This document shows, one piece after another, positions 25,441 to 37,784 of a stretch of 64,000 nt of DNA. Made by a program: the position numbers and the translations under genes. The first letter of the stretch is position 1. Every line of letters starts with the position of its first letter. The DNA is from Trichopria drosophilae (taxonomy: Eukaryota > Arthropoda > Insecta > Hymenoptera > Diapriidae): positions 199,190,001 to 199,254,000 of the forward strand of contig CM059582.1 of assembly GCA_030407085.1 (NCBI GenBank). Reading direction: 5' to 3'. The notes under the pieces were generated by a model. The model had not been told where the DNA came from. It ran no database searches and was given only the letters and a program-made list of their open reading frames with translations.

Positions 25441-27310
25441 TTATCGTTGGAGCACTTTAGAACCACATTAAATAATTATATGTATAAAGTATATGGACAT
25501 TATTCTAGAACTTTTAAACTTTGAGGTTGAAGAAAATTTCATTTTTTTTTTAGGCACATTCATGAAATTAATTTTATTGGCTTTAGAATTGATCAAATGA
25601 CAGGAAAAACCTTGCGTGACTCATTTATACACAATGTATTTTTTTTTTTAATGTAACATATGTTACGTTACTCGTAAAATTAGTTTTTAGTTTTGTAACG
25701 TTTAATATACATAAAAAATTAAGTTCGTTTGCTTATGGCCTAATTTTTAGAAGCTAGTATATAAAATTAAACGTCTAGTTAATAGTTCAAATTTAAAATA
25801 ATGGATTAAATATGGCGAACTATTTTTACAAAATTTCTTTGATTTTTATAAAATTTGATATGTTAGGGTTTTTGAGGCCACTGATTACAAATCCAAAGTC
25901 AGTTTTCATTAAAATTTGAAATCCAAATACATGATTTAACATTAAGGATACCAAAAAATTAAAACGATTTGTAAAGAATAATCATTTTATTATTGTCAAA
26001 AAGTGTGTTTTTTGTTGTATTAAAAGAACACAAAAGTTATAAATACTTTAATAACTTAGGAAAAAAGATCACAATAATTCCAAAGTACTTAGAAGCTAAT
26101 TGTAGATGTGCCATTAAATAATTTGATTTTTCAAAGTGAGTTTCGCTTCGAAATTTAAAGTTTGACGTGGTCGCATTTTTTATGTATAGGTGGCACACAT
26201 TCGGGCAAAGGCTCAAATTACTTTTTATTATATAGGTAATGTACCCCTGTTGTGTGGTTTCTTAAAAACCAATGTGAAAAAAATTATCTAAGGTTGATTG
26301 CTAAATTGTCAACTATAAAAAAAAGTTATCTCGCAAGTTTGAAGGTATATAATTTTATTCCTCAGTGAGGCACATTATTAAGTTAAGGATTTTTCATTTG
26401 TTTACATCCCCAAATACTTCCACAAAAAACCACAGACCATAAAAAAAAAGGTGCAAAAAGTTTCAGTGTTAAAACTGAAAAAATGTAGTGAGTGTCGCGC
26501 ACCAAAAACAGGCAAATTCACTACTTTTATTTACTCTCATTGTTTTCTACATATCAGTAATTAGTAATAAACACTTATTACATGTAAAACGAACAAAAAT
26601 TTGTTAATCTGTCGTGTTGCAAAGTTATATTTAAAATTTTTAAGGTATCATAATGAGCGACAACATAAAGTTTAAAAGTTCTAGAACAATGCCCATATAA
26701 AAAATGTTTTATACGGTTAATATTTGCTGTGTTTCTGAAGCGATATGTATCGTTTTTTTTAATCTTAATCTTTTGTCCTAATTCTGTTAACTTCATTTAA
26801 AATAACGTAAGTTAAAAGCGGTTTAATACTTTCGCTTGAATCATAATTGGATTTGTACATGTTGTCGATAAATTCAAAATGAACTTAAACGGTCTATTTT
26901 ATTTTTTTTTAGAGAAATGATTTTCGATTTCCTTTCGTTTGAAGCTATTTCTCTCGTCTCGGTAGCTTAAATGTTTATATTTTTATAGTCGAAATTAGCA
27001 ACGAGTGTTGTATAATTGAAGTTGTGAGTTATGTAATGTTTCTGTTCTGTCTAATGCAATTACAATGTTTTTGGTTTCCGGTCCATCGATATTTTTTTAA
27101 AGTTTTTGTGTTGAACTAAAGGTTATTTTTTATTTGTGTTATTGCGCAAACTATAGTATTCCCGAAAAATAAAATCTAACCGATTTTAAGAACATTTTTT
27201 ACAATATCAATATCTTTTTTCTAAATGTCACGTCTGGGAGTTTGAAAAATGATAAAAAATGCACAAATTTTTAGTAGACAAAAACAAAAATAAATGTGTT
27301 TCTAAAAATG
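25441..27310. other. AT-rich DNA, nothing recognised
   Basis: A faint ATGGCGAAC relic of the dispersed family is at about 25810. No gene. Confidence 0.4.
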
Positions 27311-27311
27311 T

Positions 27312-27562
27312 TACATGGTGAAAATTTATCTTTAAACTTTTACCATTTCAAATGATAATTTTGGAACAGACTTGCAGAATGTGAAAAATTGTCATTTTTT
27401 CTGATAAAAATTACTATAAGACCTTGTAAGTTTTACTATTCAGGCAGTAAAAATTACAATAAAATCTAGTCATTTTTACCAGAAAAAATGGTAATTTTCT
27501 TCAAGTCTGTCCCAAAATTACCATCTGAAATGGTAAAATTTCCTAGAAAAATTTTCTCCGTG
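27312..27562. repeat. Fold-back element, ~110-bp arms
   Basis: ACATGGTGAAAATTTATC and TTTTACCATTTCAAATGATAATTTTGG--CAGACTT are mirrored by AAGTCTGTCCCAAAATTACCATCTGAAATGGTAAAAT and TTTTCTCCGTGTA. No ORF; MITE-like. Confidence 0.8.
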
Positions 27563-28339
27563 TACTTTATCAGCGTATTAAAAATAACTAAGTATTTTTT
27601 ATTATTTTAGTTCGTTTTATGAAAATTTATTATATTTTTTGGATTGTTTACTATATCCATAATAAAACTTGCTATAGTCAATGATAAATATACTAAAATG
27701 TATAAAGTAAATTATAACAGCTGTCCTGAAAAGTCGATACTCGCCAAAAAGGTTCTGTTGACTGAATTCCGAATCGGTTGGGAATGCGGCTGCAATTAAT
27801 GTAATTGAACTCATCGCACAGTTGTTCCTGGCGTTCAAAAACGGATAAAAAATGCCATCGCTTTGAAAGGGAATTCTCGATTTCAAAACTGCGTATTATG
27901 TACATATTGTTTTTTAATTTCAGAGTTTCAGCCCGTTACTGCCTTTTTGCCATAATTACAATTAAGCGCCTTGTATAAAAATGAAAATTAGTATCGATAT
28001 CCCGCTAATTTTCAATTTTCACATTTTAATAGTATACGTTCGGTTTTAAGACCATTCCTATCTAGAATTAATTTAATTTATTATTTTTCTTCAAAGATAA
28101 TTTAAATAAGGTAGTTTCGAAAAATAATTTTCTTACTATTTTCTTATAATTTTTGTATAAATGTCAAAAAGGAAAGGCAAACTTACGTTTTAAATGATAA
28201 AACACGGTTTCTTGAATTCTCGTAAAAAGTGCAAGCTTTTGAAAAAAAATCAATCCCAATTTCATTTTTTAGAAAAAAAGCAGCTCAGCATCGTCAACGA
28301 TTTAAAAAACTCGTGTGTATTAAATATAAGTAAAAATTA

Positions 28340-28570
28340 CCGGTTTTCAACATTTTTTCAGCCATATTGGATTCTCCATTTTGATATTTGAAAATCAGAC
28401 ACCGGATTCATAATCAGAGGCTCAAAAATGTCTTGCATACGCATATATTCAGGAAAAACGACCTTTCTTTCAAAATTTTTGTCAGCCATATTCGATTCTG
28501 CATTTTGAATTTATAAAATCTGGTACTAGATTCGTAATCAGCAATTTCAAAAACTCTTACATGTCAAATA
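28340..28570 (-). mobile_element. Relic of GGCGGATCCAATATGG family, inverse orientation
   Basis: GCCATATTGGATTCTCCATTTTGA (about 28361) and GCCATATTCGATTCTGCATTTTGAA (about 28486) are two inverse units 125 bp apart, followed by TCGTAATCAGC. No termini. Confidence 0.5.
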
Positions 28571-30560
28571 TCAAACAATAATAGCTATTAGTTCATCCTG
28601 ATCTGAATTTCTTTTGATGATTAAAGATAAAAAATTACCTTTGATGACCTAAGTTACGAAAAAAAAATAAATCAAATGATAAATTATACCTATTTACGTT
28701 ATTTTACAACTTCATAAAGTAAATTGATTTATTTTTATAAAACGTCTACTTGTACCACCGTTATGAAACTTCAGTTCTGAATTTTTACATAATAACCTGT
28801 CTTGAAGTTTATCATATTATATTTGCATTATTTTTCACTTTTACACAAGTTAGTAACTTAGTAATAACCGTAATTCGTTTCTAAATAAGCGAGTGAATTG
28901 ACAGCTATTTTATTAACATTTAGGAAGAGCTATTTTGAGCAGTAAAAATTAATATCGCGATAAACATTCAGTGTGTAACGACAAAAACAAATTTGGTACA
29001 TTTGCATGTTAAACAAATAAATTACCACTTCAAATATAATATATAATAGGTAATTTATATGACTAACTCTTTACGCCAATGTGTACAATTTATTTAACTA
29101 CTTTTTGAATAAAAATATGTTTAACACTTCGAATTAATCATGGTAATAACAATTTCTAATCATACTCCTTTTTCATATTTTAAACTAATAAAAATCAACT
29201 TGTTTTAAAAAATAGAATCTAAAAATAGAAAGTTCCAAAAGTAATTTCAGACATTTCTAATTGTCAAAAAAAAATTATACCTTATTTTCATTATAGGTTA
29301 ACTGCATTTTTAGTAAAAAATATAAATTTCGATGATTTGTGAATATTCAGTGACTTTGTTTTTAACCAATATCAACTAAAGAACGTTTTTTCTTACTTAT
29401 TTATATATCATAAGGCCTGGAAACAACAATTTAATTGTTACATTTTATAAAAATAAATAAAAATCACCAAAAAATTGTGCCGCAAATGGTTAACAAAAGT
29501 TTCTAATTTCACATCTACAGTATATTCTACCGCATATCTAAATTCGTAAAAGTTCCTAAAACGCATAATATTTTTTATTTTAAAATGAATAGTAGCATTT
29601 AATTAGACTACCAAAGTTGGATTACAAATTTTTTATCAAAGTCAATAATTGCAATTTTGTTTATCACATTGTCTTTTACTTAAAGATGTATAAGCAGTGT
29701 ACAATCATTTAAAATCTCTTCGTATAAGTAGGTATACTAATGAATTTACTTATGTTGACTTCAAATTATGTTGTTTATTTACTTTATTCACTAACAATAA
29801 ATGTTGAGTAACCTAGTTTCCTTGAAAATTGTAAAAACCAAGTATACTTGCGTTAACGTCACGATATAGGGGTCAATAATGCCATACTCTCTTAGTGTCA
29901 CTAATCCTAAATGTTCCGATAATATCATCGATTATTTCTCCGTTAACGTCAATTCCGTCTAGTATTTACATATCGACCATCCATGACCATTAAACTCTTC
30001 AAACTTAATTAAATGTGACATGTTATACTCAAACATAATGGCAATGCACCAAAATTTAAGATGTGATATTAAAATTAAATGAAATATGTGAATTACTGTT
30101 GACCTTTTAAACTTAACTTTTAAGTTTAAACTTGAAATGTAATATAAATGCATTGCAATTTATTAATATTTGTTCAATGCAAACAATATTAGTATTTATG
30201 TTATAAAACTATGATATTATGATCATGAGCTGCAATGAATTTAATCATTTTCGTTATGTTCCTCATCGGGATTTAGTTAAATTTTATTATCAAAAACTGT
30301 TAATCAATATAATGTAAATTTAGTTATATTAACTAAATTTATTAATAATAGTTTAATTAAAACACAAAGTCCAGTCTAATGGTTAATTTGTAATTGTAAT
30401 AAATTAATGACAGCAAAAAATGATCGAATATTCGACTATTTATTTAAAAATTCTGTACTCAGAAAGTTAAACTATCAACAGTAATAAATGTGAATTTGAT
30501 TAAATACAGGATAATTCGTAATTCTCACTAAATGGAATATTTTCTCCACAGCAATTTTTT
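28571..30560. other. Long AT-rich stretch, nothing recognised
   Basis: No conserved ORF, RNA gene or clear repeat pair was seen. Confidence 0.45.
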
Positions 30561-30565
30561 TTCTT

Positions 30566-30900
30566 TACCCCTTTAACGCCTAAAGTACTTTTTGCTTCAA
30601 TTTCAATCAAGCATTTCGCGTCAAAGTCAAAGTTGACAAAAATTGAAAGGTTGCTCTTCAAGATTCCGAGATAAACATTGAGTTTTAGTCATCAAGAAAT
30701 CAATCTTGAAAAAAAATTCTCAAAAAATTGGGAAATATTTATTAAATATTATTTTTTCAATTTTTTTCAAGACATTGTGATTCTATTGAAACTATATACA
30801 AAGGTGGTCAAAATATGAAGTTTATTTGAAAAAAAAATGAAAAACAAAATTTTCAATAATTGTAAAAAATGTAAACTAACGTTATTTTTTAATTAAATTA
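30566..30900 (+). mobile_element. Half copy of the CCCTTTAACGCC fold-back family
   Basis: ACCCCTTTAACGCCTAAAGT followed by TTCAATCAAGCATTTCG and GTCAAAGTTGACAAAAATTGAAAGG matches the right arm of 50447-51815 read inverted. The second arm is absent, and the flanking TTAA has decayed to TTTA. Confidence 0.6.
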
Positions 30901-32200
30901 GTAATTCTTAAGACAATTATTTTTCATAATAAGTTCTAACATTCTGTTTTTAAGAGCGTAAATTTAAAATACATGTAAAAAGTTTTTAAACATTTCTTGA
31001 GATAGTCATTATTTACCTCTAGTTAAAATGATTAAGCTACTTTCCATCACCGGTTTTAACAAGATAGGGCTGACACTTCACAGACGTAAATATTATAATT
31101 TGAATTAAAACTAAGACCCATCTTTTAAAGTTATTGATTTTGACATTGTCAATCTTCGAAGTTAATTTGAGGTCAAAGTAATTTTTTTAATTATAGCCCC
31201 AATTTCTGGTACTATTTATTAGGTTTTAGACAAATCTGTGAGCAGTGTTATTTCAGCAGTTAATTAATTTAATTTTATCCGCTGTGTAGAGAATTTTGTA
31301 ACAAAATACTGATTTGATCATTTGTGCGTAATTATTGCCTTGTTTATAAAATAAGGAGAGCCTCCTGTACATACATCTACCAAATATACTAGTTATATTT
31401 TTTGAAATTTGATGTACATGTAACTGAATATTAGCAAGAGTACTTTAAAAAGCAATTTCATGTATACGCATTTCAAATGTACATTAATAAATAGTATTAA
31501 AATTTAATCGACACGTACAGTAAGTTTCATTTGCTTATGCATGAAACATAATGCAAAATTACTCTAAAACCTATGTTCCCGCACATTAAGATATAGTTTA
31601 GTTATAAACTCATTAAATTTAATGTATTAGCATGCATTAACCTTACCCTAAACTCCATGTTAATTTTAACAGTGTATAATTGTCTTGATATCGTAAAGTG
31701 AAGGCAAAGGAAGGGCCAATCATCAGGTTTATAAATCAAATTATATCAAAAAAATTGCCGACAATAAATTATGAAATACTATCATTAAAAGATTTGAAAG
31801 GCATGTTAAAAAAAAGAAATGAAATTAGCCGCTCACCGGATACTTATCCAGACTTTCCAGGTGTTTTCTCTCATAACGTTTCCCGCATATTGGAGACCTT
31901 TGGATCGTGTGCATATATATTTATTTTTTAAACTTCCAATCGAAGAGCTTTTCCATGCAGTTGGTCTTTTTCTTCACATGTATAAAAGAGCTACGAATTC
32001 GTCTTTTTTCATACCCATGAAAGCTACGGTATAACAAAGTGAGGTCTGTGTACGATACAAAACGGAAAATCTAAATAAATCCTATTCAAAGCACTAAATC
32101 AAAACAAAGCCTGTAAGATTTACGAAATATTTTTGAAATTGTATGAAAATATTATCCCATTAATTCGGTTTTCTTGCATAGGGGCAAGCAAAGTCCCCGC
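30901..32200. other. AT-rich DNA, nothing recognised
   Basis: ORFs at 31.7-32.0 kb (71-77 codons) overlap in two frames and match no family. Confidence 0.35.
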
Positions 32201-32570
32201 ATGACATTCGAGACCTCCAGAACAAAATTCCCGTGTGCGGAAAAAACTCTCGTTCGTAAATATAGGAGCTAAAAATGTGCGTGTGTGTGTTTGTTACCTA
32301 CGCGTGAGTGCTTATATACTGGCGACCGACCGAGATAAGAAAAACGAGGGAGAAAGATCGACCATTAAAAAAAAAGCAACCAAGATGTCGCGGGGGGACT
32401 TCTCACGCCTCGTTTCCCACAGAAACAGTCCCCCAGGCAGTAGAGCTTCTTTCGATAGAAAGGTCCGTACTTTCGGCATCTTTTCATCTTTTTCTAGGCT
32501 TGCAATAATTATAACGATGATGGAACGACGTCACAAGTTACTAAATTTAAGTGATTTCTGAAACTCGATT
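32200..32570. other. CpG-richer block without a recognised gene
   Basis: GTGCGTGTGTGTG, CCTACGCGTGAGTG and GCGACCGACCGAG mark a compositional island. Two overlapping + strand ORFs (108 and 66 codons) show no known domain. It could be a 5' UTR or promoter region. Confidence 0.3.
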
Positions 32571-32929
32571 TTTTTTCGTACATGCTCAGAAAATTTGTGG
32601 ACCGAAAATGATCGAACGATGCAATTTTTTGATCTCGTAATCGTGATATCTTCGTACTCTGTTGATCAACTTAATGTACGAATTTTAAGATAAGACGTCT
32701 TAAAAGGTGCAAGTACAGGGCAAAGTGACTTTATAGTATACCTGGATAAGATCACGAATTTTAATTTCTCGAAAACATCAAACCGACTATTTTTATAGGA
32801 ATTTTTCAGTAATTACAACTTTTCCTTTAACAGTTTTCCGTACATCACATTTTCCAGCTAGAATAAAAAATTTTAAAAAATGAATAAAACTTCGGAAGGA
32901 CTGCGTCACTTGGAAAAAATATTTTTGAT

Positions 32930-33150
32930 ATGGTTTCCGACGTATTTTGGGTCGCTGATTACGAATCTGATAACAGAAATTAGAGGACGGCATATCTTTA
33001 CAGCTATCCTGTAAAACCACCAAAAAAGCGTGAGTTTTTTGTATGTGTGTCAAAAAATACAAATCGTACGAAAAAATATTTCAAACAAAAAATGTACAGT
33101 GGAAAATTCTCCATAAAAAGGTTATATGGATTTTTGCCATATCTTTTATA
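32930..33150 (+). mobile_element. Relic related to the arms of the 34680-35612 element
   Basis: AATATTTCAAACAAAAAATG and AAAATTCTCCATAAAAAGG match the inner part of both arms of the 933-bp element, preceded by the same kind of CCAAAAAAGCGTG---TTTTTTG tract. No terminus is visible. Confidence 0.55.
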
Positions 33151-33473
33151 ATAAACGCGTAAGCTGTAGTTAAAATATGCAACTTTATAAATTAGGCGTT
33201 TCGCGCAAGGTGACGGATAGGGGAAAACTTGCCAAATATGGAGGGTAATCTTTCCGAAGATTTATAAAAAAATGTTTTAAAATGTGTTTTTATTTATTGA
33301 ACATTGAGAAACAAAGAAAATTTGGTTATTCCAATTTTTTAAAGAATTAACGCACCAAAATACATACATTAAGGAAAGTTCCTCATGTTTCATATTTTTT
33401 TCTAAAATATATATATTTCTGACTAATTCTGCTGGACTAACTGGAAAATCCAACGTAGCATATGTATAAAAAC

Positions 33474-33546
33474 TTAATTGATAATTTCTTGGTATATAGG
33501 ATCCATTTGAACGTTTATACGAAAACAATTATTTACGTTTCAACCT
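33474..33546 (-). repeat. Left inverted terminal repeat of the Penelope-like element
   Basis: About 73 bp including TTTCTTGGTATATAGGATCC and AACAATTATTTACGTTTCAA. It matches 36831-36900 in inverse orientation with few differences. Inverted or direct terminal repeats (pLTRs) are known for Penelope-like elements. Confidence 0.85.
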
Positions 33547-33566
33547 TGATTTTGGGTCCTCATCAA
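33537..33566 (-). ncRNA. Hammerhead-ribozyme-like motif in the Penelope-like terminal repeat
   Basis: Read on the minus strand, TTGATGA (one change from the catalytic core CTGATGA) is followed by GGACC, a CAAAATCAA loop, GGTT and GAAAC. GACC/GGTT can form stem II with wobble pairs, and GAAAC matches the second core box. Penelope-like elements are known to carry minimal hammerheads in their terminal repeats. The altered first base makes activity uncertain. Confidence 0.5.
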
Positions 33567-34090
33567 AATTTACTCCATTAACAGCTAAATCCCTCAAAAC
33601 TTACAATTCAGTTACTCCCAGAACTTATGGCGTACCAAAAATACATAAAGAAGATTTTCCGTTAAGAATTATCTTAAATGTAAATTCACCTACATATAAA
33701 TTAGAATCGTATTATTGTTCAAGTTTATCATATATTATACCAAAATCATCTAAACATGTTTCCAACAGTTTTGAAATTAAAAAGAAAATAGAAAATGTTA
33801 AATTCAACGATAACTATCTATGTAGAATCTTTATTAATATTTCACCAGAATTAACCCTGTATATTACAAAGAACAAATTTAATAAAATTAAAAATTTTAT
33901 CAAAATCTCCAAATAAAAATTTTTAAAAGGACTAAAACCAATATTTAACTCTAAGTATATCAATTTTCAAAATAATACATACAAACAAGTTTATGGTGTC
34001 CCTATGCGATCACCTCTTTCGCCTATTATTGCAGACATAGTTGTGAATTTTATAAAAAACATTTTAATAAACAAATTACCCTGTAAACTC

Positions 34091-34341
34091 CCCTAGTAGA
34101 AATCTGTCCAGTTTTTTATTACACTGCACTCCAAAAATGTTGGACTAAATTTTAGTCCTAGTTGACTAAAACTTCAGTCATTTGGACGGAAACTTCTATC
34201 CATTGTACTAATAAGTTTCAGTCCAACAATAGTGTACCCATTTTCCTTATACGTCTAAAATGGGATATAATAAAACTGGTTAGAATTAATAATAAAACTG
34301 GACAGAAACTAGCCAAAAACAAGACTCATTTTCTACTAGGG
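34091..34341. mobile_element. 251-bp MITE inserted in the Penelope-like RT
   Basis: Perfect 12-bp terminal inverted repeats CCCTAGTAGAAA / TTTCTACTAGGG, with a second inner pair CTGTCCAGTTTTTTATTA / TAATAAAACTGGACAG. RT homology stops at its left border and resumes at its right border. The flanks suggest a very short target duplication (TC), so the superfamily is unclear. No transposase. Confidence 0.85.
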
Positions 34342-34679
34342 TCCCATTTCACTATAGATATGTTGACTTTGTCTTTACTAGTATTCCGGCATCACAAAAA
34401 GAGAATATTTTAAACGTTTTTAATACAAAATTGGAGGATTCACAAATAGAATCAAATTTTCATTAGAAGTTGAAAAAATCAATAGAATTAATTTTCTTGA
34501 TATTCTTATTATTAAAAATTCTCAAAATCATTTACATAATTGGTTTCATAAAAAATCCCATTCTGGAAGATACCTTAATTTTCATTCAAATTATCCTTTA
34601 ACATATAAATTTGGAACTATTTACAATTTAATTGATAAAGGTGCAAAATTATCAAATATAAATTCGGACAACAAAATTT

Positions 34680-35612
34680 GGTAAACCTTCGGATGACGCA
34701 CCTGTTTGAAATAAAACAATCGGTCACATGTTTTCTATGTATTATGGTCTCCTGATAACGAATATCGCAAAAAAATTGACGGTCGGGTGTATTAAAGCCG
34801 CTATCTTGAAAAAATAGCAAAAAAACGTGTTTTTTTTTTTTAGTTTTTTGCATTTACGCCGAAAAATACGCATCGGACCAAAAAATATTTCCAACAAAAG
34901 TTGTAGAGCACAAAATTTTCGGTAAAAAAGGTTATATATATTTTGTTCGTTATTGCGACATCAAGCCCGTAAATGAGGGATGAACATTGACATGATGGAT
35001 TTCTACCTGGCACTAGGTAGAAATAATTTCCTAATCGATTAAAACTAACCTCCAACCATTCAGATAGCACATGGGTTTAATTATCAGTCATATCTCTGTG
35101 GTTGGAGGTTAGGTTAGTATGAAAAGGGGGGTCTGGGGGGCGGAGCCCCTCATTACGCAAGCATCCCTAGGTCCACGCATTATCATTGCCATTTGCAGTT
35201 GATTCTGTCCTTTAGTCAAATGACCTTTGCCTCAAACTAGACTAGACTCCGCCTCCCAGACCCCCTCTTTACTACAAACATAAGACACCCAGACGAATAA
35301 TTATTCACTTTCATCACTATTTTTCGGGCTTCCTGTTACGATTAGGACACAAATGTATTAACCTTTTTTATACAGAATTTCATGCTCTACATTTTTTGTT
35401 TGAAACATTTTTTCGCAAGGTTCGTACTTTTTATGATATATGCAAAAAACTAAAAAAAAAACGCGTTTTTTGGCCGTTTTTTCGAAACAGCGGCCAAGAT
35501 ACGGCCGAGCGCCAAATTTTGATATGATATTTGTTTTCAGCAGGCCAAAATACATCAAATGCACGTTGTCGATTTTTCGATTTCGAACAGGCGCGTCATC
35601 CGAAGGTTTACC
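34680..35612. mobile_element. 933-bp non-autonomous element with ~265-bp inverted ends (hAT-like)
   Basis: Inverted ends GGTAAACCTTCGGATGACGC / GCGTCATCCGAAGGTTTACC continue imperfectly for about 265 bp on each side, sharing AAAAAACGTGTTTTTT-type tracts, TTTCAAACAAAA and AGAGCA-AAAATT. An exact 8-bp duplication CAAAATTT lies at 34672-34679 and 35613-35620. Penelope homology resumes directly after it. The 8-bp target duplication points to hAT-type transposition. No transposase ORF. The middle (34945-35345) holds a GGGGGGTCTGGGGGGCGGAG / CTCCGCCTCCCAGACCCCCTC inverted pair that looks like a further nested fold-back. Confidence 0.88.
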
Positions 35613-36618
35613 CAAAATTTGAAATTTGTTAGAGAATTAGTAAAAAGTAATGTATATCCAGATAATCTAATAGATAAGTGTTTTAAGAAAAGAATTTACC
35701 TTTCAACATACTGAAAGGACAGAATAAAAAAATGATTAGTACCCCATGTATAAAAAGAGTATCAGAGAAAATCAAACACATTTTTAAAGATCAAAATAAT
35801 CGAATAATACATAAACCGTATAATACTAATATAAGAAATATCAAACCCTTAAAAGATAAATTGGATAAACTACACCAAAGTGGAGTGGTTTATAAAATTA
35901 AATTGTGATGCTGTATATATATTGGACAAATGGGAAGATTATTAAAAGACTAATGATCACAAAAGAAATATTTTACAAGATACTAAATATTACACAGGTC
36001 TGACAATCCACAGAGTAAATTTCAATCATAATTTCGATTACCAAAATGTCAACATATTAACTAAAGAAATACACACCAACAAAAGAAAACATTTAGAAAA
36101 TCTTTTTTATACAAAAAAATTTCAATTCAGTTAACATCAGGTTTGAACAATCAAATTTACCGTAAATGTACTTTTCTTTATTAAATTATTCATACTAACA
36201 AAAAATGACCATTTTAATAACTAAAATTGTAATTTTTCAAAATAAATAATATCATCGAATTATAAAATACATAGTTCAAAATGTAACGGGTCACATTCTT
36301 GTAAGTCAATTGTACAAAAACACGCACCCTATCATAGTAATATATGTTTGTTTAGTTCCAATAAATTTATGTAAATTCGAATATAATTTCAGTTGCTTGT
36401 AGAAAATGAAAAGGTGTGCTAATAACAAGTTTTAATCTTCAATATTTTAATAAGTTTCCTGTGAAACTTATCATTCAATATTATTCACAATTAAATATAA
36501 TAATATAAAAAAAAAACCAAAAGCAAAAAAATTATATTCGAATATTAAAATTTAAAGCAATGTAAAAGTTTAATGTAAATTATTCATTATGATTGTCCTA
36601 ATTTATAAAATAAATCAT

Positions 36619-36641
36619 CTGATGGGGACCCAAAATAAGGT
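36619..36641 (+). ncRNA. Degenerate hammerhead-like tract at Penelope 3' end
   Basis: CTGATGGGGACCCAAAATAAGG keeps the CTGATG box and the stem-II sequence GGACC of the 33.5-kb motif, but the following GAAAC has become TTTTG. It is presumably inactive. Confidence 0.4.
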
Positions 36642-36821
36642 TTTGTTTTTTTTTTATCTAAAGCTTTTAAATCAGCTACAGATTTATTCGCTATACATTA
36701 TAAGGAATACGCTTATAACAAATTAGACATGAGATTGAGGTACATTGCATAAAATTACATTCAATTACAGAGAGGTGGTACTTTTGGTTCGGTAAATTTA
36801 CTTGCCTGGCACAGGGGTTAC

Positions 36822-36900
36822 CCTGATCAGGGTTGAAACGTAAATAATTGTTTTCATATAAACGTTTAAATGGATCCTATATACCAAGAAATTATTATCA
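36822..36900 (+). repeat. Right inverted terminal repeat of the Penelope-like element
   Basis: CTGATCAGGGTTGAAACGTAAATAATTG then ATGGATCCTATATACCAAG, the inverse of 33474-33546. It also begins with a hammerhead-like CTGAT---GAAAC arrangement, with most of stem II missing. Confidence 0.8.
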
Positions 36901-37780
36901 ATTATCTTATTATGCTGTAATTGGATCAGGAAAAAAACCGCAATTAAAATATATTTTTAGATCTTAATAACCGAAACCATATTAAGTTTTATCATTACAA
37001 ACGTTCAATTTAAAATTTAATCCATACATTTATTTTCAATACGTAAACAACAACAAACAACACCTTAGGATATCTATCCGATGATGTAAATAAACCGTAA
37101 TTAACACTATTTTGAGGTTTGTAATATTGAAGAGGACCCTCATAATAACGCAAAACGTATAATGTTTTATTGTTATTTACTTCCTCTACCCCAATCTTTG
37201 CAATTTTCTTTTTGCAACAAATCATCCTCTAAAATTTCCCTTCATCTGTGACCGATAAAAAAATGCAGGCTAAAAACTGTGAATTTTGAACGGTCTAATA
37301 ATTCTAATTAATATGCCACTGAAACTTTTGACTTTTGATATTTTGAAACAAAAACAAAAATGAAACTGTCGGCACAATCTTTCAACAGGGTTTAGAATAC
37401 AATTTTATCCTCAAAATTCAAGTAAAAAATATGGTTTCTCAATCTACGAGTTTGGTAGTGTTTCACATCATAATATTTTTATTGAAATTTTGACTTCTAA
37501 ATTCCTGTAACCTTTAACTGTGCTGCATACTAAGATAAAATATTTATCCCACCTATACTTATAACATTTTTCTCAATATTAAGCCACTTTCAACTCTATT
37601 TCTTTGTTTTTTTTTTTTTTTTTTAATTCCAGTTCAGTAACCTACTGCAGAATCTAAAATTATATAAAATTTGTACATATTTTCAGTGATTTTGGTAACG
37701 TAACTAAACAAATACTAAACAAAAATCACTTTTTTCAACAAAATATTATTGGACTATCCAATTTTTGTCAAATATTGTGT
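36901..37780. other. AT-rich DNA with a poly-T run
   Basis: A near-uninterrupted T tract of about 20 bases lies at 37605-37624. Nothing else recognised. Confidence 0.45.
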
Positions 37781-37784
37781 ATAG

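Larger units (their letters stand above)
33560..36640 (+). pseudogene. Decayed Penelope-like retroelement (RT and GIY-YIG endonuclease remnants)
   Basis: Conceptual translation gives the reverse transcriptase motifs of Penelope-like elements: RTYGVPKIHK near 33620, YGVPMRSPLSPIIAD near 33990-34040, RYVDFVF near 34352, then INFLDILI and SGRYLNFHSN near 34490-34590. Downstream, VYKIK and YIGQMGRLLKD near 35890-35950 are the GIY-YIG endonuclease characteristic of the clade. In-frame stops and frameshifts are numerous, so it is dead. It is split by elements at 34091-34341 and 34680-35612. The RT aspartate pair is VDF rather than VDD, another sign of decay. Non-coding 3' sequence runs to a hammerhead-like tract at 36619-36641. 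Confidence 0.9.

Noticed and set aside
32235..32561. 108-codon ORF
   Set aside because: Low-complexity GT and A runs and a second overlapping frame. No recognised domain.
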